Positions 1-8,616 are shown, counted from the first letter of the stretch. The stretch: 35,156 bases of DNA from JALTDM01 sp964421355 (GCA_964421355.1 CAYQWX010000016.1:1-35156); one strand, 5' to 3'. The notes: generated by a model not told the origin, from the sequence alone. Numbers and translations are program-made.

Positions 1-209
1 TACGACCGTATTTTTGTAGGACAGGTTTTGAAACAAATGCACTAAACAATAATAGTACTTGTGCCTCACGCTTTTTTGGAGTACCCACCCAACGAAATAT
101 CTAGAATAACTTTTATATTTAATTTTTGTTTGCTTCAAAGGCAGCAAAAGATAAAGTTAAAACATCAAATAATTTTTTAAGGATTTTTGCATATAAAGAA
201 AAGGAAATG
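1..209. other. left-edge intergenic segment, possible gene or repeat remnant
   Basis: No gene is assigned here. On the minus strand, positions 1 to about 110 are free of stops in two frames at once, reading out of the left edge. Neither frame has an ATG, so this may be the decayed end of a gene or an intergenic repeat. On the plus strand, positions 1-45 read as 14 codons followed by TAA, which could equally be the tail of a gene entering from the left. The stretch from 120 to 209 is plain A/T-rich DNA. A weak 6-bp hairpin (129-134 with 143-148) lacks a T-tract. Confidence 0.3.
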
Positions 210-298
210 CGGTGAGGGCGGGATTCGAACCCGCGGTACCCGGTTAAAGGTACGACGGTTTAGCAAACCGTTGGTTTCAGCCACTCACCCACCTCACC
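210..298 (-). tRNA. tRNA-Ser (anticodon GCU)
   Basis: Read on the minus strand this folds as a class II tRNA. The 7-bp acceptor pairs 292-298 with 211-217, the T-loop is TTCGAAT with a 5-bp GCGGG/CCCGC stem, and a long variable arm pairs GTACC with GGTAC. The anticodon stem ACGGT/ACCGT carries the loop TTGCTAA, giving anticodon GCT, which reads serine codons AGC and AGU. The long variable arm and the G discriminator (c at 210 on the plus strand) agree with a serine identity. CCA is not encoded, so it must be added after transcription. The gene lies downstream of a second tRNA-Ser on the same strand. Confidence 0.95.
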
Positions 299-310
299 GT
301 TATCTGCTTG

Positions 311-318
311 CAAAATTA
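311..318 (-). promoter_or_regulatory. -7-like promoter box for tRNA-Ser(GCU)
   Basis: CAAAATTA on the plus strand reads TAATTTTG on the minus strand and fits the Bacteroidetes -7 consensus TAnnTTTG. It lies 12 nt upstream of the tRNA 5' end, which suits a short leader. A TTTG that could serve as a -33 element lies at 341-344 on the same strand, with a spacer of 22 nt. The identical octamer lies 10 nt upstream of the neighbouring tRNA-Ser gene. Other loose matches (330-337, 341-348) occur nearby in this A/T-rich stretch, so the exact start is uncertain. Confidence 0.5.
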
Positions 319-467
319 TTTTTGCAGTGCAAATATACTACAAAAATAATTTAACGAAATAACTTTACCTATTAAATTTATTTTTATTCACAAGATAAAA
401 AACACCACAACAACTAACCTTCTACCACACAACAAATTACACACAAGAGTGAAATAATATAATATAG

Positions 468-554
468 CGGTGGGAGGGGGATTCGAACCCCCGGTACCCT
501 TACGAGTACAACGGTTTTCGAGACCGCCCCGTTCAACCGCTCCGGCATCCCACC
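468..554 (-). tRNA. tRNA-Ser (anticodon CGA)
   Basis: This is a class II tRNA on the minus strand. The acceptor GGTGGGA (548-554) pairs with TCCCACC (469-475), the T-loop is TTCGAAT on a GGGGG/CCCCC stem, and the variable arm is long with a GTAC/GGTAC stem. The anticodon stem GCGGT/ACCGT contains one G-U pair and the loop CTCGAAA, so the anticodon is CGA, reading UCG. The discriminator is G and CCA is not encoded. A short open frame on the opposite strand here is only the tRNA read backwards. Confidence 0.94.
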
Positions 555-564
555 TTATAATTGG

Positions 565-572
565 CAAAATTA
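565..572 (-). promoter_or_regulatory. -7-like promoter box for tRNA-Ser(CGA)
   Basis: CAAAATTA on the plus strand (TAATTTTG on the minus strand) matches TAnnTTTG and starts 10 nt upstream of the tRNA 5' end. It is the same octamer, at nearly the same distance, as the one preceding the tRNA-Ser(GCU) gene. No good -33 TTTG at the usual 19-21 nt spacing was found. Confidence 0.5.
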
Positions 573-593
573 CTGCATTTTTTCAAAAAAGAT

Positions 594-601
594 TATTTTT
601 G
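594..601 (+). promoter_or_regulatory. -7-like promoter box for the lipoprotein cluster
   Basis: TATTTTTG fits TAnnTTTG and lies about 80 bp upstream of the first gene of the plus-strand cluster beginning at 681. It is divergent from the tRNA promoter at 565-572. The motif is short and the region A/T-rich, so support is only moderate. Confidence 0.35.
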
Positions 602-680
602 TGGAATATTATTTTGAAACAAGAAAGATTATTTAATAAATATATACATTTGATAAAGTTTTTCTAAAATCATTATTCGT

Positions 681-2144
681 ATGAAAAGGATACTAATTGG
701 AGGAATTGGGATAATTTTCTTATTAACAACATCATGTTTCTCCCAAAAAGAAAAAAATAACCCTCAAAATAACAATAATAAAGGAACATCCATTACATTA
801 CATATTAAAGGCTGGGAAGACAAAGATGTTGTACTAGGAGCTCATTATTTACAAAAAACAATATTTTTGGATACACTAAAAACAAATAATAATGGAGATA
901 TTGTTTTCAAAACAGATTCTATTACTCCCACCGGTACATATTTTATAGTATTGCCTAAAAAATCTTTTATCGAGATAATTTTAGATGACAACAATAAACA
1001 ATTTTCTATTACAGCAGATGCTTCAGATTTTCTAAATACTGCAAAAGTAGAAAACTCAAAAGAAAATGAACTCTTTTTATCATACCAAAAGTTTTCATAT
1101 TCCAATAGAAATAAAATGAGAGAATTTTCTAAACGAATGATGAAATGGCACAATAATCCTGATTCTGTAAAAGCAATAAACACAGATATTGAAAAGTTTA
1201 ATGCTTGGATGAATAATAAACGGCAAGAATATATAAAAAAAGCTAAAGGAACATTTTTTGCCAAAATGTTATATTCAATGCAAGAAACAATTGTCCCTGA
1301 TACATTTACCATTCCTAAAAATCTAACCAAAGCAGAAAAAGATTCTGCACTTAGAATGAATAAATATTTATACTACAAAAATCATTTTTTTGATTATATA
1401 GACTTTTCTGACGCCAGATTGCTCCATACTACGATTTTAGCAAATAAATTAAATAAATTCTTCACCCAAGTAGCATATAACAATTCCGATAGCATAACCG
1501 CTGATGCATTAAAAATACTGGCAAAAGCAGGGGAAAATCCAAAAGTATTAGATGCATTAGCAAGACTTATGCTAAAAAATTTTGAAACATCCGGAAAATG
1601 GGCAAATGAAAAAGCATTCATTGCTATTGCAGAAAAATACTTTTTATCCGGTAAAATACCAATTGACGAAGCATTCAAACAACGCCTAAAGTTTAAAGTG
1701 GAAACAATGAAAAAACTTTTACCCGGCAAAAAAATCCCCATAGTACCTCTTGCAGATATGAATACGGGAAAACTTATAAATATGGATACAATTCATGCAA
1801 AAGCAACAATATTATTTCTTTGGTCAGCAGATTGTGAGCATTGCAAAAAATATATTCCGGGACTCCACAAATTATATGAAAAATATAAATCAAAAGGGAT
1901 ACAGGTAGTTGCAGTAACTGTAACTAATGATTTTGATGTATGGAAAAAATTTGTAATGGACAATGGTTATACCGACTGGATAAATGCCCGCTATGTAGGT
2001 AAAAACTACGGAGAACTTGTAATGATTTATGATGTATTTATGACTCCTCGCGTATATTTATTAGATGAAAATAAAAAGATTGTAGCTAAAGATTTGGATT
2101 TAAAAACTTTGGAATGGGTTCTTCATGAGAAATTTGATAGGTAA
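681..2144 (+). CDS. thioredoxin-like lipoprotein (DUF4369/DUF5106-type, TlpA/AhpC-TSA fold)
   Basis: A 487-residue lipoprotein: the N-terminal hydrophobic stretch ends in a lipobox (LLTTSC, Cys about 19), followed by an Asn/Lys-rich linker. Residues about 37-115 look like the beta-rich DUF4369-type domain that precedes thioredoxin domains in many Bacteroidetes proteins. The middle (about 130-340) is helical, resembling DUF5106. The C-terminal third is a thioredoxin fold with the redox pair CEHC (Cys385, Cys388) inside WSADCEHCKKY, and a cis-Pro-like MTPRVYLLD segment further on. Family knowledge suggests an envelope disulfide reductase or peroxiredoxin-like role, but the substrate is unknown. 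The next lipoprotein gene starts inside this one (20-bp overlap), implying co-transcription and coupled translation. Confidence 0.85.
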   Translation: MKRILIGGIGIIFLLTTSCFSQKEKNNPQNNNNKGTSITLHIKGWEDKDVVLGAHYLQKTIFLDTLKTNNNGDIVFKTDSITPTGTYFIVLPKKSFIEIILDDNNKQFSITADASDFLNTAKVENSKENELFLSYQKFSYSNRNKMREFSKRMMKWHNNPDSVKAINTDIEKFNAWMNNKRQEYIKKAKGTFFAKMLYSMQETIVPDTFTIPKNLTKAEKDSALRMNKYLYYKNHFFDYIDFSDARLLHTTILANKLNKFFTQVAYNNSDSITADALKILAKAGENPKVLDALARLMLKNFETSGKWANEKAFIAIAEKYFLSGKIPIDEAFKQRLKFKVETMKKLLPGKKIPIVPLADMNTGKLINMDTIHAKATILFLWSADCEHCKKYIPGLHKLYEKYKSKGIQVVAVTVTNDFDVWKKFVMDNGYTDWINARYVGKNYGELVMIYDVFMTPRVYLLDENKKIVAKDLDLKTLEWVLHEKFDR

Positions 2145-2904
2145 ATCACTTATATACAGTGGATTTCTACTATTACTCATATTTATTAGTTGTAGTAGAA
2201 AAATATTTATTCATAACAATATAGGAATCTTAGGACATGGAGGAATGGGAATAAAATCATACTATCCTCTTGACTCTTACCAATCACTACATAAAGCTTA
2301 TACACATTACGAAGGCACAGAAGGTGATGTGCAAATAACAAAAGACACTATACTGATTTTTTGGCACAACAGCACAACACCACACTCCTCAAAATATATC
2401 CCCGAATTAAATTATGCTAAAATTAAAAAATACAAATATTTATTAAAAAAATATAATATATGCAAAGTAGATAGTTTTCTAAATCTACACAAAGACAACA
2501 AAATAATATCATTTGACACAAAAACACACGGCTGTAACGATACTTGTCTCCATACACTCGCAAATACAATATACAATTTGGTAGAAAAACATAAAACGGA
2601 AAATGCCTTCTTTGTAGAGACAAACAACCCTAAACTATTAAACCTCCTTGCCAAACATAAAAACTATATATTATTTTACTACGCATCAAATTTAGATGAT
2701 GCTTTATCAAAACTCCAAAAAACAAATTTCGAAGGAGTAAGTATCCATTATTCCCTTTTGAATAGAAATGATGTGAAGTTACTTCATTTGAAAGGTCTAA
2801 AAGTAATGATGTGGGGAATGAAAACAAGAAAACAAGTAAAAAAAGCTATTTCAAAAGGAGCAGATTATTACCAAACTGACGCTAAAATTACTATCATAAA
2901 ATAA
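2125..2904 (+). CDS. glycerophosphodiester phosphodiesterase-like lipoprotein, atypical active site
   Basis: A 259-residue lipoprotein with the lipobox FISC at about 20-23. The fold is that of the GDPD TIM-barrel family, which hydrolyses glycerophosphodiesters. An early GHGG (His38), the acidic metal pair E66-G-D68, a second His81 and the family's closing pattern (GLKVMMWG, then a GADYYQTD segment) all appear in order. Canonical residues are altered: the usual His-Arg is His-Gly, the usual His-Asp is His81-Asn, and the later Glu of the metal site reads SFDTK with Asp. Activity may therefore be weak or the substrate different. The start overlaps the upstream gene by 20 bp, and the following oxidoreductase begins 13 bp downstream. 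Confidence 0.78.
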   Translation: MRNLIGKSLIYSGFLLLLIFISCSRKIFIHNNIGILGHGGMGIKSYYPLDSYQSLHKAYTHYEGTEGDVQITKDTILIFWHNSTTPHSSKYIPELNYAKIKKYKYLLKKYNICKVDSFLNLHKDNKIISFDTKTHGCNDTCLHTLANTIYNLVEKHKTENAFFVETNNPKLLNLLAKHKNYILFYYASNLDDALSKLQKTNFEGVSIHYSLLNRNDVKLLHLKGLKVMMWGMKTRKQVKKAISKGADYYQTDAKITIIK

Positions 2905-2917
2905 ATTACAAAAGATA

Positions 2918-5842
2918 ATGATATCACAATCTCATATCCGGCATCTTATAACTGAAGGCTTCAAAGGCGAAATTTGGCATGAACCCCATAAACTATTGCT
3001 TTATGCAACCGATGCTTCTATTTACAAAATTACACCTTTATTAGTTACTTTCCCAACAAATAAAGACGACATAAAAATACTCATACATTGGGCAAACAAA
3101 TATAACTATCCTATAATTCCACGTGGCACAGGCACTTCCCTTGCAGGACAAGTAGTCGGCAAAGCCGTGATAGCCGATATATCAAAACATTTTAGCAAAA
3201 TAATAGAAATAAATACCCCCAAAAAATATGCAATAGTAGAGCCAGGTGTAATAAGAGATGAATTAAATAACAAACTAAAACAATACAATTTGATTTTTGG
3301 ACCAGAAACATCTACTTCCAACAGAGCTACCATAGGCGGTATGTTTGGAAATAATTCTTCCGGATTACGTTCTCTAAGACTTGGCACCACGCGTCAAAAA
3401 ATCTTATCTGTAAAGGTTATTCTATCCAATGGAGAAGAAGCAGAATTTTATCCATTAAGCAAAGAAGAATTTGCACAAAAAATAAGATTGAACACTCTGG
3501 AAGGAAATATATACCGCAAGTTTTATTCAATCCTATCAAAAGATGACATCCAACAAGAAATACAACTAAATTATCCCGACAAATCATTACATAGAAGGAA
3601 CAGCGGTTATCCTTTAGACGAGTTGGCAGATAGTGAAATATTTTCGGATTCTTCCACTAAACAATTTAATATTGCAAAATTTTTATGTGGTAGTGAAGGA
3701 ACATTAGCATTTGCATATCAAATAAAAGTCCAACTTGACGAACTACCTCCGGAAAACAAACTTCTTATTGCAAGTCAATTTGATGATTTTGACAAAATTT
3801 TTGAGGCAAACCTTGAACTACTTAAATTTAATCCCTTTGCAATAGAACTTATGGACGACCAAATAATACGACTTGCAGAACAAAATATAAATCAACGAAA
3901 AAACCGTTTTTTTATAAAAGGTTATCCACAAGCGGTATTACTAACAGAAATTGCCCACAAAAATAAAAAAGAACTATATGAGCTGGCAGACACTATAATA
4001 TCGCATTTGAAAAATAAAAATCTCGGTTATTTCCATATAGTATTAGAAGAAAACGATATTTCCAAAGCTTGGAATTTGCGAAAAGCCGGACTCGGTGTAC
4101 TTTCTAATCAAAAAGGAAGTGCCAAACCGATAGGTTTTATTGAAGATACGGCTATCCCTCCACAAAAACTTAGAGCATTCGTTGCCGACATCAAAACAAT
4201 GTTGGCAAAATATAATATTAATTGTGTTTACTATGCACATATAGGTAGTGGAGAACTACATTTAAGGCCTATTTTGGACATAAAAAAACAGGAAGGCATA
4301 CAAACTATGAGACAAGTTGCCATAGAAACTGCAAAAATTGTAAAAAAATACAATGGCTCTTTGAGTGGTGAACATGGAGATGGACTTTTGCGTTCCGAAT
4401 TTATTCCCCTTATGTTAGGAGACAAGTTATATTCGGTACTAAAAGAAATAAAACACACATGGGATCCAAACAATATTTTTAATCCCGGTAAAATAATAGA
4501 TGCCCAGTCAATGACAGAAAATTTACGGTATTCCAATTATAATCCTGTAAAAATAAATACGGTTTTTCAATATCCTACCACAGGAAATCTTTTGCTTACA
4601 GCAGAAAAATGTAACGGAAGTGCAGACTGCCGTAAAAATATAGAATCTGGAGGAGTAATGTGTCCAACATATATGGCTACCGGTGATGAATATTTTACCA
4701 CACGGGCAAGAGCCAATACTATAAGAGAATACCTTTCTCAAGCACCTTTTTCCAAAGACAAACTTAAAAAGCTGATAGATATCTTGTCCAATTGTCTTTC
4801 TTGTAAATCATGTAAATCGGAATGCCCATCGGGAGTAGATATTACAAAAATGAAAGCGGATATTTATCAAATATATTACAATAAGTTCCATGCTCCTATC
4901 CGCAATATCATGATTGCTCAAATGGCAAAATCTTATAAATTGGCATCTGCAATTCCTGCTGTTTACAACTTGATTATCAAATCTCCTTTTTCCTCTATCA
5001 TAAAAAAAATAATAAAATTTGCTCCACAACGTGAATTGCCCACTATCTCCAATCCTACTTGGCACAAGTGGCTTAAGAAAAATAATATTATAAAAGAAAA
5101 TAAGCAAAGCACCAAAGTTTTATTATTTGTAGATGAATTTACCAATTATCTGGACGCTCACATAGGTATAGCCGCCACTAAATTATTGCATAAGTTAGGA
5201 TATCCTATTTATTATACCAAGCCATTAATAAGCGGACGCACATATTTATCAAAGGGATTTGTAAAAAAAGCAAAAGCAATCGCAATACATAATATAGACT
5301 ATCTATACAAATTTGTAGAACAAGGGTACACCATTATAGGAATAGAACCTTCTACCATTCTAACATTACGGGACGAGTATTTGGATTTAACTAACGAAGA
5401 GACACACAAAAAAGCGGAGAAAATAAAAAACAACAGTTTTACAATAGACGAATTTTTATACTTTGAAATGAAAGCGGGAAAAATCTCTTCTAACCTTTTT
5501 TCTTCACAACCCATGGAAATTTTATTACACACGCATTGCTATCAAAAAGTATTGTCAAATCCTATTTACACAAAAGAAATTCTATCATTGCCGGTAGGAA
5601 CTAAAGTGAAAATGGTAAACTCCGGATGTTGTGGCATGGCAGGCTCCTTTGGATATGAAAAAGAACACTATGATTTATCTATGAAAATAGGAGAATTATC
5701 TTTGTTCCCTGAAATACGTAAGCAAGAGAGCACAACGATAATTGCAGCTCCAGGAACAAGTTGCCGCTCACAAATACACCATGGTACACATAGAAAAGCA
5801 TTACATCCTGTAGAAATTTTGAATATGTTGTGTAACATTTGA
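2918..5842 (+). CDS. FAD-binding and Fe-S-binding oxidoreductase (D-lactate/2-hydroxyacid dehydrogenase type, YdiJ-like fusion)
   Basis: A 974-residue fusion of a GlcD/Dld-type flavoprotein and a GlcF-type Fe-S subunit. Residues 65-81 (PIIPRGTGTSLAGQVVG) form the FAD pyrophosphate loop. HIGSGELHLRP (about 440) and GEHGDGLLRSEF (about 483) are typical of the FAD-oxidase C-terminal domain. A ferredoxin-like part follows, with Cys clusters at about 564 (CNGSADC, then a CP) and about 625 (CLSCKSCKSECP). The last 100 residues carry the CCG-type cysteine motif (HTHC about 871, SGCCGMAG about 902, a further Cys about 950). The family oxidises D-2-hydroxyacids such as D-lactate and passes electrons to the quinone pool at the membrane. 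The exact substrate cannot be read from the sequence. It is the last gene of the 681-5842 cluster. Confidence 0.88.
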   Translation: MISQSHIRHLITEGFKGEIWHEPHKLLLYATDASIYKITPLLVTFPTNKDDIKILIHWANKYNYPIIPRGTGTSLAGQVVGKAVIADISKHFSKIIEINTPKKYAIVEPGVIRDELNNKLKQYNLIFGPETSTSNRATIGGMFGNNSSGLRSLRLGTTRQKILSVKVILSNGEEAEFYPLSKEEFAQKIRLNTLEGNIYRKFYSILSKDDIQQEIQLNYPDKSLHRRNSGYPLDELADSEIFSDSSTKQFNIAKFLCGSEGTLAFAYQIKVQLDELPPENKLLIASQFDDFDKIFEANLELLKFNPFAIELMDDQIIRLAEQNINQRKNRFFIKGYPQAVLLTEIAHKNKKELYELADTIISHLKNKNLGYFHIVLEENDISKAWNLRKAGLGVLSNQKGSAKPIGFIEDTAIPPQKLRAFVADIKTMLAKYNINCVYYAHIGSGELHLRPILDIKKQEGIQTMRQVAIETAKIVKKYNGSLSGEHGDGLLRSEFIPLMLGDKLYSVLKEIKHTWDPNNIFNPGKIIDAQSMTENLRYSNYNPVKINTVFQYPTTGNLLLTAEKCNGSADCRKNIESGGVMCPTYMATGDEYFTTRARANTIREYLSQAPFSKDKLKKLIDILSNCLSCKSCKSECPSGVDITKMKADIYQIYYNKFHAPIRNIMIAQMAKSYKLASAIPAVYNLIIKSPFSSIIKKIIKFAPQRELPTISNPTWHKWLKKNNIIKENKQSTKVLLFVDEFTNYLDAHIGIAATKLLHKLGYPIYYTKPLISGRTYLSKGFVKKAKAIAIHNIDYLYKFVEQGYTIIGIEPSTILTLRDEYLDLTNEETHKKAEKIKNNSFTIDEFLYFEMKAGKISSNLFSSQPMEILLHTHCYQKVLSNPIYTKEILSLPVGTKVKMVNSGCCGMAGSFGYEKEHYDLSMKIGELSLFPEIRKQESTTIIAAPGTSCRSQIHHGTHRKALHPVEILNMLCNI

Positions 5843-6008
5843 TAGGGAAATCATATTTATTACTTAACACAAAACATTGGTAAATTACTACGCTTCGCTT
5901 ACAGTGCTCCAAAAATATGTATTCCGGTTTTTAAATATGCATAAAAACTTCGGCAGCACCGCTAAAACCCTATTAGCCAAGCAGTTAAAGCATAAATATT
6001 AACTAAAA

Positions 6009-6039
6009 AAAGAGGATGCCTACAAACGACATCCTCTTT
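6009..6039 (-). terminator. rho-independent terminator of the aldehyde dehydrogenase gene
   Basis: A perfect 10-bp stem (AAAGAGGATG at 6009-6018 with CATCCTCTTT at 6030-6039) encloses an 11-nt loop. On the minus strand the stem is followed by a T run (plus-strand A run 6005-6010), 26 bp past the dehydrogenase stop codon. The complementary Ts at 6037-6039 are too few for a strong plus-strand terminator, although it may act weakly in both directions because the 2918-5842 gene converges on it. Confidence 0.88.
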
Positions 6040-6064
6040 AATTCATAATATGTAAACGTTATTT

Positions 6065-7630
6065 TTATAATTCAAATTTTATTCCTTGTGCCAATGGCAA
6101 TTCCGTACTATAATTTACAGTATTTGTTTGGCGTCTCATATACCCTTTCCATGCATCACTACCAGATTCACGACCTCCACCAGTATCTTTTTCTCCACCA
6201 AATGCTCCACCTATTTCAGCTCCAGATGTTCCTATATTCACATTTGCAATACCACAGTCAGAGCCTGCAGCAGACAAGAACATTTCTGCTTCTCGCAAAT
6301 TCAAAGTAAATATTGCAGAAGATAAGCCTTGAGGCACATCATTGTGCATTCTTAGTGCATCTTCAAAGTCTTTATATTTAAGCAAATAAAGCAATGGTGC
6401 AAAAGTTTCTTCTTGGACTATTTGGTAATGATTTTCTGCTTCTGCAAGAGCAGGTACTACATAAAATCCACCATCATATTTTTCACCTGTTAACACTTGT
6501 CCACCAAATATTACTTTACCACCTTCTTCTGCAACTTTCTTTTGTGCATTTACAAACAAATCAACTGCAAAGTTATCAATTAGCGGACCTACCAGTGTAT
6601 GTCCATCTAAAGGATTACCTATTCTATCTTTTGAAATTTGTTCATAAGCATTTAACAATTTTGCTTTTACTTCATCATATACATCTTCGTGTATAATTAA
6701 CCTTCTGGTAGAAGTACATCTTTGACCTGTTGTACCTACTGCTCCAAATACTATTGCAGGAATAGCCATATCTAAATCGGCATGTTTTGAAACAATAATT
6801 GCATTATTCCCTCCAAGTTCAGCTATTACTCTTCCTAAACGTTTAGAAACAATTCCACTAACATGTTTTCCTACTGCAGTAGAACCTGTAACGGAAAAAA
6901 GAGGTATTCTTTTATCTTTTAAGAAATTGTCTCCCATCACAGAAGATTTAGCAATTACCAAGTTAAATACACCTTCAGGTACATTGTTGTCTTTTAATAC
7001 TTTTGAAATAATGTTTTGAGTTGCTATTGCTGTAAGAGGAGTTTTACTGCTTGGTTTCCAAATTACCACATCACCTGCTACTGCAGCAATCATAGAGTTC
7101 CATGCCCATACTGCTACAGGAAAATTAAACGAGGTAATAAGTCCTAAAATCCCCAATGGATGCCATTGTTCAAACATACGATGTTTAGGACGTTCAGATT
7201 GCATTGTAAATCCATAAAGTTGTCTTGATTGCCCAACAGCAAAGTCACATATATCAATCATTTCTTGAACTTCGCCAAGACCTTCTTGATAAATTTTACC
7301 CATTTCAAGGGTTACCAATTTACCCAAATCATCCTTATATTCTCTAAGTGCAAGACCAATTTGTCTTACTATTTCTCCTCTTTGAGGAGCAGGTATCATT
7401 CTCCATACTTTAAAAGCTTCTTGAGCTTTTTTTACTACCATTTCATAATCATCCATGGTAGCATTCTTTACTTTTGCAATTACACTTCCGTCAATTGGAG
7501 TTATTGATTCTGTAATAGAACCGTTGGTATCATACCATTGTGTTCCTGTTGTTACCCCCGGATTTATATCTTTTATGCCCAGTCTTTCCAGGGATTCTTT
7601 GATACCAAAACCTTCTAATGCTTTTGTCAT
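6065..7630 (-). CDS. aldehyde dehydrogenase, ALDH7 (antiquitin / aminoadipate-semialdehyde dehydrogenase) type
   Basis: A 521-residue NAD(P)-dependent aldehyde dehydrogenase. The general base is Glu271 in ELGGNN and the nucleophile is Cys305 in GTTGQRCTSTRRL. The oxyanion Asn is in the SFNFPVAVW segment, and the cofactor-binding WKPSSKTPL follows. The GQRCTSTRR active-site context and total length match the ALDH7 subfamily, whose best-known member oxidises alpha-aminoadipic semialdehyde in lysine breakdown. Other semialdehydes are possible. The gene stands alone: a terminator lies just downstream, a -7-like box upstream, and the neighbours on both sides are on the opposite strand. Confidence 0.9.
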   Translation of the reverse strand: MTKALEGFGIKESLERLGIKDINPGVTTGTQWYDTNGSITESITPIDGSVIAKVKNATMDDYEMVVKKAQEAFKVWRMIPAPQRGEIVRQIGLALREYKDDLGKLVTLEMGKIYQEGLGEVQEMIDICDFAVGQSRQLYGFTMQSERPKHRMFEQWHPLGILGLITSFNFPVAVWAWNSMIAAVAGDVVIWKPSSKTPLTAIATQNIISKVLKDNNVPEGVFNLVIAKSSVMGDNFLKDKRIPLFSVTGSTAVGKHVSGIVSKRLGRVIAELGGNNAIIVSKHADLDMAIPAIVFGAVGTTGQRCTSTRRLIIHEDVYDEVKAKLLNAYEQISKDRIGNPLDGHTLVGPLIDNFAVDLFVNAQKKVAEEGGKVIFGGQVLTGEKYDGGFYVVPALAEAENHYQIVQEETFAPLLYLLKYKDFEDALRMHNDVPQGLSSAIFTLNLREAEMFLSAAGSDCGIANVNIGTSGAEIGGAFGGEKDTGGGRESGSDAWKGYMRRQTNTVNYSTELPLAQGIKFEL

Positions 7631-7656
7631 AATTGTTTACTTTTTTATTTTAACCT

Positions 7657-7664
7657 CAAAGGTA
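7657..7664 (-). promoter_or_regulatory. -7-like promoter box of the aldehyde dehydrogenase gene
   Basis: CAAAGGTA on the plus strand reads TACCTTTG on the minus strand, an exact TAnnTTTG match 26 bp upstream of the start codon. A TTG on the same strand at 7686-7688 is spaced about 21 nt away and could be the -33 element. Confidence 0.5.
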
Positions 7665-7925
7665 TTATTTTTTATTTATACAAGACAATATTCCAATAGT
7701 TTTTTATAATCCAAGAGCGTTCCATAAAGCAAAATAAATACCACTATCCCTATGCCCCAATACACACTTTTGAAAGCAACCTAATCATAAAATAAAGTAA
7801 GTTAAAATTCTATATACTTGCTAAAAAAACATAATTCATTACGAAGTTTTCATATTGTAGCAATCTCCTCCCTTGTGTAAAATCATAAAAAATAAATTTC
7901 TACTAACTAAACTATTTTTTTTAAC
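7665..7925. other. intergenic stretch between divergent aldehyde dehydrogenase and rpe genes
   Basis: The full gap between the two genes is 322 bp. Apart from promoter-like boxes at both ends, no gene or strong hairpin was found. The part around 7838-7880, including AGCAATCTCCTCCC, stands out from the A/T-rich background. It recalls the degenerate dispersed intergenic repeats containing GCAATCTC seen in many bacteria, but one copy in this window cannot prove that. Confidence 0.3.
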
Positions 7926-7934
7926 TATTTTTAC
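7926..7934 (+). promoter_or_regulatory. -7-like promoter box of rpe
   Basis: TATTTTTAC lies 18 bp upstream of the rpe start. It differs from TAnnTTTGC only by A for G. The identical nonamer precedes the 28005 gene. No convincing -33 element was found. Confidence 0.35.
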
Positions 7935-7952
7935 AAAACAAAATTTACAAAA

Positions 7953-8612
7953 ATGGAAACAAAATCTCATTTAGTAGCACCATCCCTATTGTCTTCAAAT
8001 TTTTTGGAACTTGCAAACGAAATAGATATGCTAAACAAAAGTAAAGCAGATTGGTTCCACTTAGATATTATGGATGGCAGATTTGTTCCTAATATTACAT
8101 TCGGTTTTGAAATAATAAAGCAAATACGTACAAAAACACAAAAAACATTAGATACTCATCTGATGATAGTAGAGCCTGAAAAATATATAGAACGTTTCAG
8201 AGAAGCAGGAGCAGATATTATAACGGTTCATTATGAAGCTTCAAATCATTTACACCGCCTTATACATCAAATAAAAGAAACCGGAGCAAAAGCCGGAGTA
8301 GCAATCAACCCTCATACTCCTATTTGCGTATTGGAAGAAACATTGCCTTTTGTGGATATGGTCCTTATAATGAGTGTAAATCCTGGATTTGGCGGACAAA
8401 AATTTATTACAACTGCTACCGACAAGGTGGCAAAGTTAGATAGAATTAGAAAAAAACATAAATACAAATTTTTAATAGAAGTAGATGGTGGGGTTAATTT
8501 AGATACAGGGAAAATACTGCTTTCGGCAGGAGCAAATATTTTAGTAGCTGGAAGTTTTATATTCGGCAGTGAAAATCCTACCAAAACAATAGAACAATTA
8601 AAAATATTATAG
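7953..8612 (+). CDS. rpe: ribulose-phosphate 3-epimerase
   Basis: A 219-residue TIM-barrel enzyme that interconverts ribulose 5-phosphate and xylulose 5-phosphate in the cytosolic pentose phosphate pathway. The metal and catalytic residues are all visible: Ser in VAPSLLSSNF, His36 and Asp38 in HLDIMDGRFVPN, His69 in THLMI, and Asp178 in EVDGGVN. The phosphate-binding loops VNPGFGGQKF and AGSFIFG are also present. Length is normal for the family. Only 4 bp separate its stop codon from the next start, so it heads a tightly packed plus-strand run. Those downstream genes concern the envelope, so the grouping looks like shared transcription rather than shared function. Confidence 0.96.
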   Translation: METKSHLVAPSLLSSNFLELANEIDMLNKSKADWFHLDIMDGRFVPNITFGFEIIKQIRTKTQKTLDTHLMIVEPEKYIERFREAGADIITVHYEASNHLHRLIHQIKETGAKAGVAINPHTPICVLEETLPFVDMVLIMSVNPGFGGQKFITTATDKVAKLDRIRKKHKYKFLIEVDGGVNLDTGKILLSAGANILVAGSFIFGSENPTKTIEQLKIL

Positions 8613-8616
8613 TCAA

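Noticed and set aside
311..587. Apparent CAAA repeats 11 nt upstream of the -7-like boxes of both tRNA-Ser genes
   Set aside because: CAAA is very common in this A/T-rich DNA and the spacing is not that of a -33 element; chance is likely.
470..667. Open frame of 65 codons on the plus strand
   Set aside because: It is largely the antisense reading of the tRNA-Ser(CGA) gene and has no protein features.
5843..6008. Gene in the gap after the FAD/Fe-S oxidoreductase
   Set aside because: Only short frames crossing from the neighbouring gene on the opposite strand are open; none looks like a protein.
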